Below are positions 45,378-57,605 of a stretch of 64,000 bases of DNA, piece by piece. Source of the DNA: Tieghemostelium lacteum. Its lineage: Eukaryota > Evosea > Eumycetozoa > Dictyosteliales > Raperosteliaceae. Under the pieces are notes generated by a model. It had not been told where the DNA came from and ran no database searches. It saw only the letters and a program-made list of their open reading frames with translations. A program made the translations under genes and the position numbers. The stretch spans positions 473,665 to 537,664 of the forward strand of contig LODT01000034.1 in the NCBI GenBank assembly GCA_001606155.1, in the 5' to 3' direction. Every line of letters starts with the position of its first letter. The first letter of the stretch is position 1.

Positions 45378-46010
45378 TCAATATCCTCCTCATCGGCATT
45401 ATAGATAGCAATACTATTTCCTCAATTACACAAATTATTAAAATATTAAAACAAATTACGAAAAGTTTTAATTAACATTTGTAATACCCAGAGCAATAAG
45501 TCACCATTTTTAAAACAAATACAAAAAGAGAAAAAAAAAATATATATATATAATTAGTTAAATCATTCACATAAATAGTTTTACGTATTTTTAAAAATAA
45601 TCTTTAATAAAATACAAATCATTTCAAATATATATTTTTAAAAGAGTATATATTTATAATAATATTAATAGTAATAATATCAGATAATTTTGACATTGTC
45701 ATTACCCATATTACAAGATTTTGGCATTCAAAATCCAACACCACAGTATCATTTTAATCATCAATAGATTATTAATATTTCATCAACACCACATCATCAT
45801 CCAACAATAATTTAATTTTTAATTTTTTTTTGTTTGAAAAACATATAAAAAGAAATAATCACTCATAATTATTAATAATAATTTTTTTTCAACACACCCA
45901 ACAAAAAAAAATACATTATTTCTTTAATTAATCGAATTTTAAAAACTCACCCACTTCACACCCACACATTTCTAAAAACTATTTATTCTATACCCACAAT
46001 AACAACAAAA

Positions 46011-46295
46011 ATGGATTCTAAAAATAGTAATGATATCCTATTGTTTTCCGAGATTAGTCCATCGTTTGCAATGAAAATTACATCTCCAAATGGTGAGAAT
46101 ACTGATGATATATGGGCTGATAATATCGAAGATGGTCCAAATACCTACCCTTCTACACCACTCTCATGTTCTTTAGGTCACAATTATTCTAAATCACCTC
46201 TGAAAGACCAATATTATAATTTTAATTTTAGAATGGGTACTCCTATAGCTGGTAAAGATTTCTGTTTAGATACACCAACTCTCACTCATGGATAA
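46011..46295 (+). CDS. Small hypothetical protein, 94 aa, rich in Ser/Thr-Pro sites
   Basis: A single-exon frame after an A-rich leader (AACAAAA before ATG). It is acidic and apparently disordered, with several S/T-P sites (ISPS, TSPN, YPSTP, KSPLK, MGTP, LDTP) that look like proline-directed kinase targets. No family recognised. Its 2 kb upstream region is the longest in the window. The last 58 bp of this frame are repeated at 50161 as part of the 3.9 kb tandem duplication, without the rest of the gene. Confidence 0.6.
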   Translation: MDSKNSNDILLFSEISPSFAMKITSPNGENTDDIWADNIEDGPNTYPSTPLSCSLGHNYSKSPLKDQYYNFNFRMGTPIAGKDFCLDTPTLTHG

Positions 46296-49200
46296 ATATA
46301 AGAATAATAATTTTTATATAGTTTTCAAAAATTTTTAATTTTACAATAGTAAATAAAAAATGATTAATAAAAGTCATCATAATCAAACTTTTATAAACCT
46401 ACAATTCTGAAAAATTTTAGTACTTTTGATTTTTAAACCACACTGTGGCTTAATGATATGATCTTCCAAACATTTAAAATTCAGTCAAAATTTAAAGTTA
46501 TTTATTGATAAAACAAAGTTTGATAAGAGAAGGTTTAAAAATAATTTACCAAAAAAAATAATTTACCTAGAAAATAAATCAATTTTTAAAGTTTACATAA
46601 ACTTGCAAACTGAATCAGTTTTTTTATAAATCATAATTTATCATAAATCAGTGCAAACAATGAACCGCAACGAATTCAATGATTTTATTACAAAAATACA
46701 CAGTAAATTTCCAAAAAATTCTTTAGAAACATTTATCGGTTTTGATGCATTGCGTATAATTGAATTTAAGAGATTATTTGAAGAATGGTTTCATGGGAAA
46801 TCACTATATTTCACACCAACAGAACTGATGCTTTGTACAGAATTTTTTCAATCAACTTATTTTGACTTGTTTGACTTTTCAAGTAAGTATATTAGATGAT
46901 CACTAAAGCTTAATATCATAAAAACAACAAACTAACAGGGAATATAGGATTATTAAAGGTATTTGACAACAAAGGGAACAGTAATAAGAAAATAGCTTTA
47001 TTTCATATGTGTACCGGACACATTTTTATGTATAAACAGGGTTTAATTAAAAGTGTAATAGTTGATGAGAGTGAAGATTATGATGTAAAGATCAAATCAA
47101 TTTGTTATCTCACAACTTTAAATCCATTACATATCAGTATTTCGCCAGAACTGCTTCCTTTTATATCAATTTATCAAGTATGTATATTATATTTTGTATA
47201 TTTTTAAACACTGTATGTTTCAGCTATTAATATTAATAAACTCACCCTAAAATTAGATAATCATTGAAAATAGAAAGTTTTTCGAAATCTATTTACCAGA
47301 AATAGTAACATTACTTAAGACTATTATTGCAAATCGATTAGAGATGAAAGAAGAAGTCAATGATATGGTATTACAAAAAGCACTCTATATGCTTTGTAAT
47401 CAACACCCAATTCAAGCAAAACCAAAATACTACGAAGATTTGATTATATTCATAATTTGGTGTTATAATGCATTGCAAAGTAATCAAAAGAAAATTGTAA
47501 AATTATATTTGAATGAAATATTTCCTTTATTTGTAAAATATCATGATATTGTATATAAAACATTAGAATTTTTATCTAAAATCATAGATAAAGCCACACT
47601 TGAATCAATGTTATTCAAACTGGTACTAAAATGGAAAAAAGAAAAGAATCAAATTACAAGAGATATTTGCATCAATGCTATCACTATATTGCATGAAATG
47701 GAATCCTATAAATTTATTCTTCACAATAAGGGTATAATTTTAAAGTAAGTTTTAAACCAGTTTCCCAAACCAACTATATAAATGTATATATATCTAACAT
47801 ATTTTAACTGCAGATATATCTTTGACCAGATTATAGAAGGTAAAAAACCACTTAGATATAAATCTATTAAAATATTCATAAAATTGATGAACATATTATC
47901 ACCTCTAGTACCCAGATATGAACTATTTAAATTGACAAAAGTAGATTTAGGACAATTGTATAAGTTGGAGTCAAATAGATTTAATGATGGAAATGATGTA
48001 GATTACTTTGATCTTTTTGAATGTCTATTTTGGGAAACTGATCCAATATGTTGGAAAGAGTATGCCATACATTTTCTATTGCTTTGGAAAACTAAAGAAG
48101 TTCCAAATTCAACTTTTATGGGATTGGATTTTCTTATCAGTAAAAGTCAGAGACTTTACAATAGTAGATCTGGTTTGAATAGTAGATCTGGTTTGGCTTC
48201 CAAACTTTTCCACAGCCACTTTCAATTTGAGATTAAAGACTCACAAGACCCTGAAAACACTAATTTGGAAACTTTATTAAGAAGCTTTGACAAAATACCT
48301 CTGGAATGGTACCCAACAAAATGTCATCTATATTTAACTGCAAAGTCTAAATTAGATAATGGTCTACTCAAAAATACATCTGATATCGTATATTTAAAAC
48401 GTCATCTATCCGATGATTTCACCTCACTAAAGAGTTTGTTTGAAAGTCATTATAGAGGGAAAGAGAAATACGGTTTAAGCAGTTACGATCTTAAATCATT
48501 ACTATTTAGTCTTTGGGATCCTGAAGAATTTAATCTGCATAGAGAAAATTCTCTTAATTTCTTAGAATATTTTTTGCGAATATTTGTACTAGATCAGGAT
48601 CTATACGGAAGAAAAGCTATCGAACAATATCTACTGGATAAAATAGTTTGGGCGTATTCTCGAAATCAGACTGTGAATGAAAAATATTACACTCTCTTGA
48701 AATCAATTTCAAGATATTTTGACTTTGATGATTATATCATTAAATTGGTATCCACATGGGTTAAGAGGACCCCTGATTTTAATATGGAAGCAATATTCAA
48801 AATACTACCTGAAATTTTGGTTAATTATTCAAAGGTACCACTCACTCTTGTTAGTGAATGCCTATCAAACACTCAGAATGATTTTGATGATACAGTTAAA
48901 CATAGATTAATTGAAGTACTAGTAAAACAATTAAAACCTGATAGTGAACAACTAAATGAAATCAATCAATTATTGATTCAACATTCTTCAGCATTTCCAC
49001 TTTTAGATCCACTGGACAATAATGTTATAAACCAATTTAATAAGGTTCCTGATTATATTCTAAAAGGAATATTTGATATGGCTGCTAGAACAGACTTTAT
49101 ATTGTCCCCAAGCTATTGGGTGAATATAAAAAATTTGTCAACTGTAAATTCTAATTTCTTTAGAGTTGCTGCCAGTGTTTGTAAAACATCTTCTAAAACT

Positions 49201-50160
49201 CCACCATGTTTAAAATCCATACCAGAGTTCACATCCAAATTCTTACTATTCAAAAATGCACTAACTCATTTAAATGTGCACACTCTTTTAGAGAATATAC
49301 CATATAAGATGTCTGAACAAGTCTATAAAAATCTAAATATTCTGTCACAGCTTAAAACTAAAATCTATTTTACAAAACCATTGGAATCATTGACAAAACT
49401 CAAGTGTTCAGATTTATTTGACGGAAAATATTGGAAACTCATAATCCCTCTTTTACCACAACTACAAAGTGTTACATTCGGAATACAATATAACTATTTG
49501 GATAATTTCACGTATCTCCAAGAAATCACCAAGGCATTTTCTGAAATTCAAAGTTTAAATGTAATCAAGTTTATATGTCAAAATATTGGTCAAAATTCAA
49601 TATCAAAGGCATTATCATCAATGGAACTCAATAACTCTATCATCTATAAAGTAAAGAACTATCTCTCACAAAGTGGGTGGAGTAACATTTTAAACTGTGT
49701 ATGTAATTTCACTATCCTCAATGGTAAACCCAGTTGTATCGTTAAATCTGAGTATCTTTCAGCAAACCATTTATATGGTAGTTTAGAATCTTTTCTCAAT
49801 AAGAGTATAAATTTTCAGAGTAATCTCAATATAGATACACTTCATTTAAAATTTTTGAATAATTTTGATGATTATTGTTTATCAAATTTAATATGCTCAT
49901 CGATACCCATAAAAAACCTTATAATCTATACCAAATTCGCCCCTCTTAAATCCTTCCCTGATAACTTGGCACTCATTGACAAAAACCAAAACATTCAATC
50001 AATTATCATTAAATTTGAAATTAATCAAAACCCTCACCTACATGTCACCCACACACCAAATATAGAAAAATTTCAGTTCCAAAATATAGATAATACAGAA
50101 TACATTCTTACTAGAATAAAATAAATAAACCAGTATTTTATTCCATTAGTTAATATTAAT
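46238..50160 (+). repeat. Tandem duplication, unit A (about 3.9 kb)
   Basis: Unit A begins inside the 3' end of the 46011 gene (TACTCCTATAGCTGGTAAA) and ends just before the same sequence reappears at 50161. It carries that 3' end, the intergenic sequence and the complete F-box-like gene. Exon boundaries and introns match unit B at an offset of 3,788 through the first two exons. Confidence 0.9.
46660..50124 (+). CDS. Large helical F-box-like protein, copy A, 1,086 aa
   Basis: Exons 46660-46882, 46939-47177, 47257-47744 and 47814-50124 close in phase. The start MNRNEFNDFITKIHSKFP is preceded by GTGCAAACA. The N-terminal 700 residues are alpha-helical and reminiscent of ARM/HEAT-type repeats. 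Around 717-760, KVPDYILKGIFDMAART… LSTVNSNFFRVAASVC has the spacing of an F-box (L/V-P-x-x-I-L … N-S-N-F-F-R). A C-terminal region follows with strand-like repeats (LQSVTFGI; SLNVIKFIC; IDTLHLKFL; IKNLIIYTKF), as in degenerate leucine-rich F-box proteins. An adaptor role in ubiquitin ligation is inference. No exact family is recognised. Confidence 0.75.
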
Positions 50161-50218
50161 TACTCCTATAGCTGGTAAAAATTTCTGTTTAGATACACCA
50201 ACTCTCACTCATGGATAA
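50161..50218 (+). pseudogene. Duplicated 3' fragment of the 46011 gene
   Basis: 58 bp nearly identical to 46238-46295, including the stop codon, differing by one base in the coding part. It lacks the upstream 75 codons and a start, so it cannot encode the protein. Confidence 0.85.
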
Positions 50219-50447
50219 ATAGAAGAATAATTTTTATATAGTTTTCAAAAATTTTTAATACTAATAAAAGTCATCATAATCAAACTTTTATAAACCTACA
50301 ATTCGAAAAACTAGTTCTACTTAAAAATAATTTACCTAAAAAAAATAATTATTTACCTAGAAAATAAATCATTTTTTTTAAACTTAAACTGAATTGAACA
50401 GTTTGTTTTTTTTATAAATTATAATTTATCCCAAATCAGTGCAAACA

Positions 50448-53400
50448 ATGAACCGCAACGAATTCAATGATTTTATTACAAAAATACACAGTAAATTTCC
50501 AAAAAATTCATTATTAACATTTATCGGTTTTGATACATTGCGTATAATTGAATTTAAGAGATTATTTGAAGAATGGTTTCATGGGAAATCACTATATTTC
50601 ACACCAACAGAACTGATGCTTTGTACAGAATTTTTTCAATCAACTTATTTTGACTTGTTTGACTTTTCAAGTAAGTATATTAGATGATCACTAAAGCTTA
50701 ATATCATAAAAACAACAAACTAACAGGGAATATAGGATTATTAAAGGTATTTGACAACAAAGGGAACAGTAATAAGAAAATAGCTTTATTTCATATGTGT
50801 ACCGGACATATTTTTATGTATAAACAGGGTTTAATTAAAAGTGTAATAGCTGATGAGAGTGAAGATTATGATGTAAAGATCAAATCAATTTGTTATCTCA
50901 CAACTTTAAATCCATTACATATCAGTATTTCGCCAGAACTGCTTCCTTTTATATCAATTTTTCAAGTATGTATATTATATTTTGTATATTTTTAAACTCA
51001 GCTATTAATATTAATAAACTCACCCTAAAATTAGATAATCATTGAAAATAGAAAGTTTTTCAAAATCTATTTACCAGAAATAGTAACATTACATAAGATT
51101 ATTGCAAATCGATTAGAGATGAAAGAAGAAGTCAATGATATGGTATTACAAGAAGCACTCTATATGCTTTGTAATCAACACCCAATTCAAGCTGCAAAAT
51201 CAAAATACTACGAAGATTTGATTATATTCATAATTTGGTGTTATAATGCATTGCAAAGTAATCAAAAGAAAATTGTAAAATTATATTTGAATGACATATT
51301 TCCTATATTTGTAAAATATCATGATATTGTATATAAAACATTAGAATTTTTATCTAAAATCATAGATAAAGCCACACTTGAATCAATGTTATTCAAACTG
51401 GTACTAAAATGGAAAAAAGAAAAGAATCAAATTACAAGAGATATTTGCATCAATGCTATCACTATATTGCATGAAATGGAATCTTATAAATTTATTCTTC
51501 ACAATAAGGGTATAATTTTAAAGTAAGTTTTAAACCAGTTTCCTAAACCAACCATATATCAATATCTAATATATTTTAACTGCAGATATATCTTTGACCA
51601 GATTATAGAAGGTAAAAAACCACTTAGATATAAATCTATTAAAATATTCATAAAACTGATAAACATATTGTCGCCTCTAGTACCCAGATATGAACTATTT
51701 AAATTGACAAAAGTAGAGTTAGAACAATTGTATAAGTTGGAGTCAAATAGACTTAATGATAGAAACAATGTAGATTACTTTGATCTTTTTGAATGTCTAT
51801 TTAGGGAAACTGATCCAATATGTTGGAAAGAGTATGCCAGAGATTTTCTATTGCTTTGGAAAACTAAAGAAGTTCCAAATTCAACTTATATTGGATTGGA
51901 TTTTCTTATCAGTAAAAGTCAGATTCTTTACAATAGCACATCTGATTTTGTTTCCAAACTTTTCTACAGCCACTTTCAATTTGAGATTAAAGACTCACAA
52001 GACCTTGAAAACACTAATTTGGAAACTTTGTTAAGAAGCTTTGGCAAAATACCTCTGGAATGGTACCCAACAAAATGTCATCTATATTTAACTGCAAAGT
52101 CTAAATTTGACAATGGTCTACTCAAAAATACACCAGACAATAGATCTAGTATTGAAAATTTAAAAGTTCATCTATCCGTTGATCTTAACTCACTAAAGAG
52201 TTTGTTTGAAAGTCATTATAGAGGAAAAGAGAAATACGGTTTAAGCAGTAACGATCTTAAATCATTACTATTTAGTCTTTGGGATCCTGAAGAATTTTAT
52301 ATTTTTTTAAAATATAAAAATTCTCTTAATTTTTTAGAATATTTTTTGCGAATATTTGTACTAGATCAGGATCTATACGGAAGAAAAGTTATCGAACAAT
52401 ATCTACTGGATAAAATAATGTGGGCATATTCTCAAAATATAGATGTGGATGAAAAATATTACTCTCTCTTGAAATCAATTTCAAGATATTTTGACTTTGA
52501 TGATTATATCATTAATTTGGTATCCACATGGGTGAAGAGGTCCCCTGATTTTAATATGGAAGCAATATTCAAAATACTACCTGAAATTTTGGTTAATTAT
52601 TCAAAGGTACCACTCACTCTTGTTAGTGAATGCCTATCATACACTGGTTTTGATGACACAGTTAAACCTAGATTAATTGAAGTACTAGTCAAACAATTAA
52701 AACCTGATAGTGAACAACTAAATGAAATCAATCAATTATTGATTCAACATTCTCCAGCATTTCCACTTTTAGATCCAGAAATAATTGTAGATAAATCAAC
52801 AATATCAATGAATTCTACAGTTAATGGTACAATTGATAATAATGTTTTAAATAGCACCAATCAAGAAGAGAACCAATTTAATAAGGTTCCTGATTATATT
52901 CTAAAGGGAATATTTGATATGGCTGCTAGAACAGATTTTATATTGTCCCCAAGCTATTGGATGAATATAAAAAATTTGTCAACTGTAAATTCTAATTTCT
53001 TTAGAGTTGCTGCCAGTGTTTGTAAAACATCTTCTAAAACTCCACCATGTTTAAAATCCATACCAGAGCTCACATCCAAATACTCCCTATTCAAAAATGC
53101 ACTAACTCATTTAAATGTGCACACTCTTTTAGAGAATATACCATATAAGATGTCTGAACAAGTCTATAAAAATCTAAATACTCTGTCACAGCTTAAAACT
53201 AAAATCTATTTTACAAAACCATTGGAATCATTGACAAAGCTCAAGTATTCAAATTTATTTGGCGGGGAATATTGGAAACTCATAATCCCTCTTTTACCAC
53301 AACTACAAAGTGTTACATTCGGAATTAATAATTTTTCTAATTTCACGTATCTCCAAGAAACCACCAAGGCATTTTCTGAAATTCAAAGTTTAAATGTAAT

Positions 53401-53962
53401 CAAGTTTAGATGTCAAAATATTGATGAAAATTTATTATCAAAGGCATTATCATCAATGGAACTCAATAACTCTATCATCTATAAAGTAAAGAACTATCAT
53501 CCACTAAATAACATTTTAAACTGTGTATGTAATTTCACTATCCTCAATGGTAAACCCAGATGTATCGTTAAATCTGAGTATTATTCAGTATACCACTATT
53601 ATCGTCATTTAGCATCATATGGTAGTTTAGAATCTTTTCTCAATAAGAGTATAAATTTTCAGAGTAATCTCAATATAGACACACTTCATTTAAAATTTTT
53701 TGATAAATTTGATGAACTTTGTGTATCAAATTTAACATGCTCATCGATACCCATAAAAAACCTTATAATCTATACCAAAGTCGCCCCTCCTATACCCCTC
53801 CTTAACTTGGCAAGTGACAAAAACCAAAACATTCAATCAATTATCTTTAAATTTGAAATTAATCAAAACACTCACTTACATGTCACCTACATACCATATA
53901 TAAAAAAATTTCAGTTCCAAAATATAGATAATACAGAATACATTCTTACTAGAATAAAATAA
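50448..53962 (+). CDS. Large helical F-box-like protein, copy B, 1,108 aa
   Basis: Paralogue of the gene at 46660 with the same exon plan: 50448-50670, 50727-50965, 51035-51522 and 51586-53962, all in phase. Exons 1-3 are nearly identical to copy A. Exon 4 differs in patches, including an extra segment before the F-box (EIIVDKSTISMNSTVN…) and altered stretches at about 455-480 and near the C-terminus. Both frames are whole, so both copies may be functional. An independent ubiquitin-ligase adaptor role is inference as for copy A. Confidence 0.75.
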
Positions 53963-54059
53963 ATAAATCAGTATATATTTTATTCCATTAGTTAATATTA
54001 ATTACCTATAGGTGGTTATTAATAAAAGTTTGAGTAATATGAGGAGGGTCTAGACATAT

Positions 54060-55928
54060 CTAAAGGAAAATGGCACATAATGATTTGTGTGTTTCTATTT
54101 TGATTGCATTGGAATTGAAAACTTTAGAGATATCCAGTAACCTTCCATCGATGGTAAGAGGAATATCTGGATTCTTAAGATGGAATATCAACTCTTTAGT
54201 TTTACTATAGTATTGTGTGGACTCTAATAACGGATTCAAAAATGAATAACAATCTTTTGGTGGTGATTGATCATATATGAGATGGTTTAATTTCTTTTTA
54301 TCAGTCTGATAAGAGACTATTAAATCCATGTAACCATCTGACAAATGACTATAGGGAAATGGTTGAAAATCACTAGATAAATGACTACCTTTTCCAACTA
54401 AAAAGTAAGTCATACCATTAGTGGATATAGCTGAATTACTATGACTACTTGGTATAATGATATCGTTACTATTGTGATCGGTAGTGCTGTTTACATAAGT
54501 CTTTGAATAGCCTTCAATAGATTTCCAATCGGACAAATCATTAAATGAGTTCTTTCCATGATAATTATCCAATGAGTACTTTTTAGATTGATCAATCATA
54601 CATCCTGGACAATGTTGTGATTTCTCACAAACCATCAGATTAGTCTCCTCCTGATGATTACTATTATTATTAAAGTGTGGTGATGGTGAGAAATGCAATG
54701 TCGATGAAAAATTAAAACTACTTGATGAATAAAATCGTGAATACCATGATGAGAATTTAGATTTTAAACTACCATCCCATGGTTTAACTCTATCTCTTTC
54801 ACTTATAACACCACTTCCTATATACAAAATACTATAGATTTTGTAATTATCATTAAAATATCCACTATTATATATATTATTATTATTATTACTATTTACA
54901 AATGTATCAATTGAAAGTGGTTGTTTACCATTACTAATATTGATACCTATATTTTGATCATTATTGGTTGCTGTTGTTGAAAAATAACTATTTCTTTTTG
55001 AAAATTCATAATTTGAAAGATTTCTAATTCCTGAAACTGACATTAAATCTATATATCTAATGTTACCTTGTATTATATGTTTAACTGCTATTTCAGGTGA
55101 TGTAATTCCTAAACTAGTAGCATATCCATTCTTTTTACCTGCTGGTATAATTCCAATAGGAATATGTCGTATTATAGTTGAATCTGTTCTAGTCATTGTA
55201 CAATTTATAACCTGGTGAAGTAAATCATCGTCACCTACACATATGATACCATCATATTCAGTTTGTAATATCTTTAATGATATCTTATAGGTATCACTAC
55301 TATTCTCACTCTCTAGATATATATAAATATATGTAAATAGATTAATAAGTATAAATGTCTTATGTATGAGTGAGTAAAGACAAACATACCAAATACAAAA
55401 AGATTTATAAGATTTTGATTGAAAAGGTATTTAACCTTTTCGAATATATCAGTTGCTGTAGAACTATTGTTTTCGGTACTGATGATAACCATCATGTTTC
55501 TATTGGCTTGGTGTTGTAATAAGAACTTTACATTTGGACCATAGTTTGGGTACCTATTGGTAGTATTGTTATTTGTTTGGTTGTTTATATCTGTAGTAAC
55601 CTCTGTTCCAACTATCATTGTTTTGTTGTTATTTGATGACTTTTTACTGAATATTTGTTTGAATTTAATCCCTATATTCAATAAAGTTTATTGTAAATAC
55701 TCTAACATCCTCATAAAAGAGATGACATGTTTAGGGGGTGAGCGGGTAACCGCGAATGTGTGTGTGAGTCATACTGTTTTCCTCTAAAGTTGTTGGATAG
55801 AATATTTGAAATATAACATAGTAAATGTATAATAATATTCCATAAAACCATATAACTGGTAATTTTATATTTTCAATTAAACTTTTGTTTGTATTTTCAT
55901 TGTTATTATTTCCATTATTATTTATCAT
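54060..55928 (-). CDS. Sphingosine/diacylglycerol kinase-like protein with degenerate catalytic motifs
   Basis: Exons 55775-55928, 55390-55671 and 54060-55312 close in phase (562 residues). A membrane helix near residues 22-42 (LPVIWFYGILLYIYYVIFQI) leads into a DGKc-type fold: YDGIICVGDDDLLHQVIN, HIPIGIIPAGKKNGYATSLG, GNIRYIDLMSVSG, and C-terminal FPYSHLSDGYMDLIVSY and LTIDGRLLD. These align with sphingosine kinase blocks. The ATP-site motifs are altered: GGDG reads GDDD (172-175), PAGSGN reads PAGKKN (202-207), and the N-terminal NPxxGKG is absent. It is likely a catalytically weak or dead lipid-kinase homologue. Long Ser/Asn inserts are typical of dictyostelid proteins. Confidence 0.8.
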
Positions 55929-56519
55929 TTTTCTTAAAGATAAAAAGATAAAATATTAAAAAATTTAAAAAAATTTTTGAGATAAATCAAATCTATTTTA
56001 AAATTATAAATCTAGATATTGTGTATATACAATAAATAACCATTAACCATGTAAATCTTTTCAATAAAATAAAAATATTTTTATAAAATTAAGAATGTTT
56101 ATTAATACACCCAATTTAAATGATAAAATGAATGTAAACAATAAATAATATATATAATTTTAACAGTTCCTGCTATATTAAATTAAATATTAAATTAGAA
56201 ATTCAAATTCTACAATGAGTCTCGAGATAATCGAAATTTTAATTATTTTAAATTTTATTTTATTTTTTTTTTGGGCGAAAAAAATAGCAAAAGATTTTTT
56301 GAATCAAGCTCTCTTCCCTTTTTACAGTTTGTCACAAAGATTGAGTAGGTTTGGATTTTATATGTAGGCAAGTTACAGTCACACTCATAGGTAATCATAA
56401 TTGGATTGATGTAGAATGCAAAATATACGATAGATGCAATAGATGATTCAATGACAGAGTGATTTGGACTTGTTAAGAAGGAATTTTATATTAATCTGAT
56501 ACCTTTGTCCTTATAGAAA
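55929..56519. promoter_or_regulatory. Divergent promoter region, lipid-kinase homologue and rps7
   Basis: 591 bp between two divergent starts. Close to rps7, a donor-like ATAG/GTAATC near 56390 and acceptor-like CCTTATAG at 56516 would define a 5'-UTR intron of about 125 bp, common for ribosomal-protein genes but unproven. The rest is A/T-rich. Confidence 0.4.
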
Positions 56520-57181
56520 ATGTTCACCACCAAGAAGAAAATTGTTAAACCAGCAGGTAAAGAAGCAACCGAATTCGAAAACACTGTTGCTCAATCTCTC
56601 GTTGATTTGGAAAACAACCCAGATTTCAAAGACTTGAAAGACTTAAACATTGCCTCTGTCAAAGAAGTTGAAGTCTCTGAAGGTAAAAAAGCTGTTGTTA
56701 TCTTTGTCCCATACCGTCAAATCAAAGCTTACAACAAGGTAATTATTAAAAATTGAGTTCATTAACGGAGATTAGAGAGACTAACTCTAGGTTAAACACA
56801 CAAACACAGATCCAACAAAAATTAGTTTGGGAATTGGAAAAGAAACTTGGTGGCAAACACGTTATGTTCATTGCTCAAAGAAGAATCATCCGTAAACCAA
56901 CTTCAAACAACAAAGTCAAACAACAAAAGAGACCAATCTCACGTACCATCAAAGCTGTACACGACTCCATCTTGGAAGATCTCGTCCACCCAAATAACAT
57001 TGTTGGTAGAAGATTAAGATACAGATTAGACGGCACTAAACTCCACAAAGTCTATTTAGATCGTAAAGAAATGACTTTGACTGAACATAAACTCGACTCC
57101 TTCTCTGCTGTTTACCTTAAATTGACTGGTAAAGAAGTCGTTTTTGAATTCACTGTCCAAGTTAACCAAACTCAAGAATAA
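56520..57181 (+). CDS. rps7: 40S ribosomal protein eS7
   Basis: Component of the small ribosomal subunit. Exons 56520-56738 and 56810-57181 close in phase (196 residues; human 194). [55 protein letters not shown] and [20 protein letters not shown] are diagnostic of eS7. Codon use is biased to C-ending codons (AAC, GTC, ACC), as expected of a highly expressed gene and unlike its neighbours. Confidence 0.97.
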
Positions 57182-57605
57182 ACAATTTTTCAATGACTTT
57201 ATAATAAACCCTTTAGTAAAAAAGAAAGCCCTCCCTATATAAATTTATAATCAAAATACTTTTTTATTTTGAATTTGGATCTGAAATTGTTTTTTTAGAT
57301 GATGTTTATTAATAGATTAAGTTATCTTGATAAAATAATTTTAGATCATTGCAATGTGGTAGTGGGGGTAGGATGTTTAATATAACATATTTATTTGAAC
57401 GTAAATTTGTAAGAAGAGTGGGAAGGAAGTGAATATACAGGGATTTAAAGATTATTGAAAACTTAGGGTTAATTAAATTATTTAAAATTTCTTTTTGGTG
57501 AATCTGTCATTTAAAGATATTGTTTTGGTTTTGTCCTGTTATTGGATGAAAGAAATGTTAATAATAGATTTTCAATGTGAATTTAAATATATATATATAT
57601 ATGTA
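57182..57605. other. Intergenic, 424 bp, between convergent genes
   Basis: 3' flanks of rps7 and of the 57606 gene. Contains a TA run near 57585-57602. The frame at 57495-57689 is a non-coding shadow. Confidence 0.35.

Larger units (their letters stand above)
43949..46010. other. Long divergent intergenic region, 2,062 bp
   Basis: The longest non-coding gap, between the RasGEF start (minus) and the small gene at 46011 (plus). It holds a GT-rich microsatellite (44013-44037) and a TTTA tetranucleotide repeat (45350-45376). A 9-bp inverted repeat ATTGATGCA/TGCATCAAT lies near 44659-44703. Long oligo-A/T stretches lie near 45530-45560 and 45815-45830. Frames such as 45180-45404 are composition noise. 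Probably regulatory, or host to an unrecognised ncRNA. Confidence 0.4.
50161..54004 (+). repeat. Tandem duplication, unit B (about 3.8 kb)
   Basis: Second head-to-tail copy of unit A. It opens with the truncated 3' end of the 46011 gene (50161-50218, no start codon) and includes the intact paralogue at 50448. It closes with the same …CCATTAGTTAATATTAATTA as unit A. Immediately after, CCTATAGGTGGT resembles the opening of a unit (CCTATAGCTGGT), a possible footprint of the recombination. Confidence 0.88.

Noticed and set aside
45180-45404. 74-codon frame in the long non-coding gap
   Set aside because: Half of it is the TTTA microsatellite read as Ile/Tyr/Phe; no coding character.
45683-45790. 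A third C/D-like arrangement on the minus strand (TTGATGA … CTGA) with an 11-base match to LSU rRNA
   Set aside because: Box C starts with T instead of a purine, spacing is long (85 nt), and the rRNA match begins five bases away from box D, so the methylation rule is not met. Likely chance.
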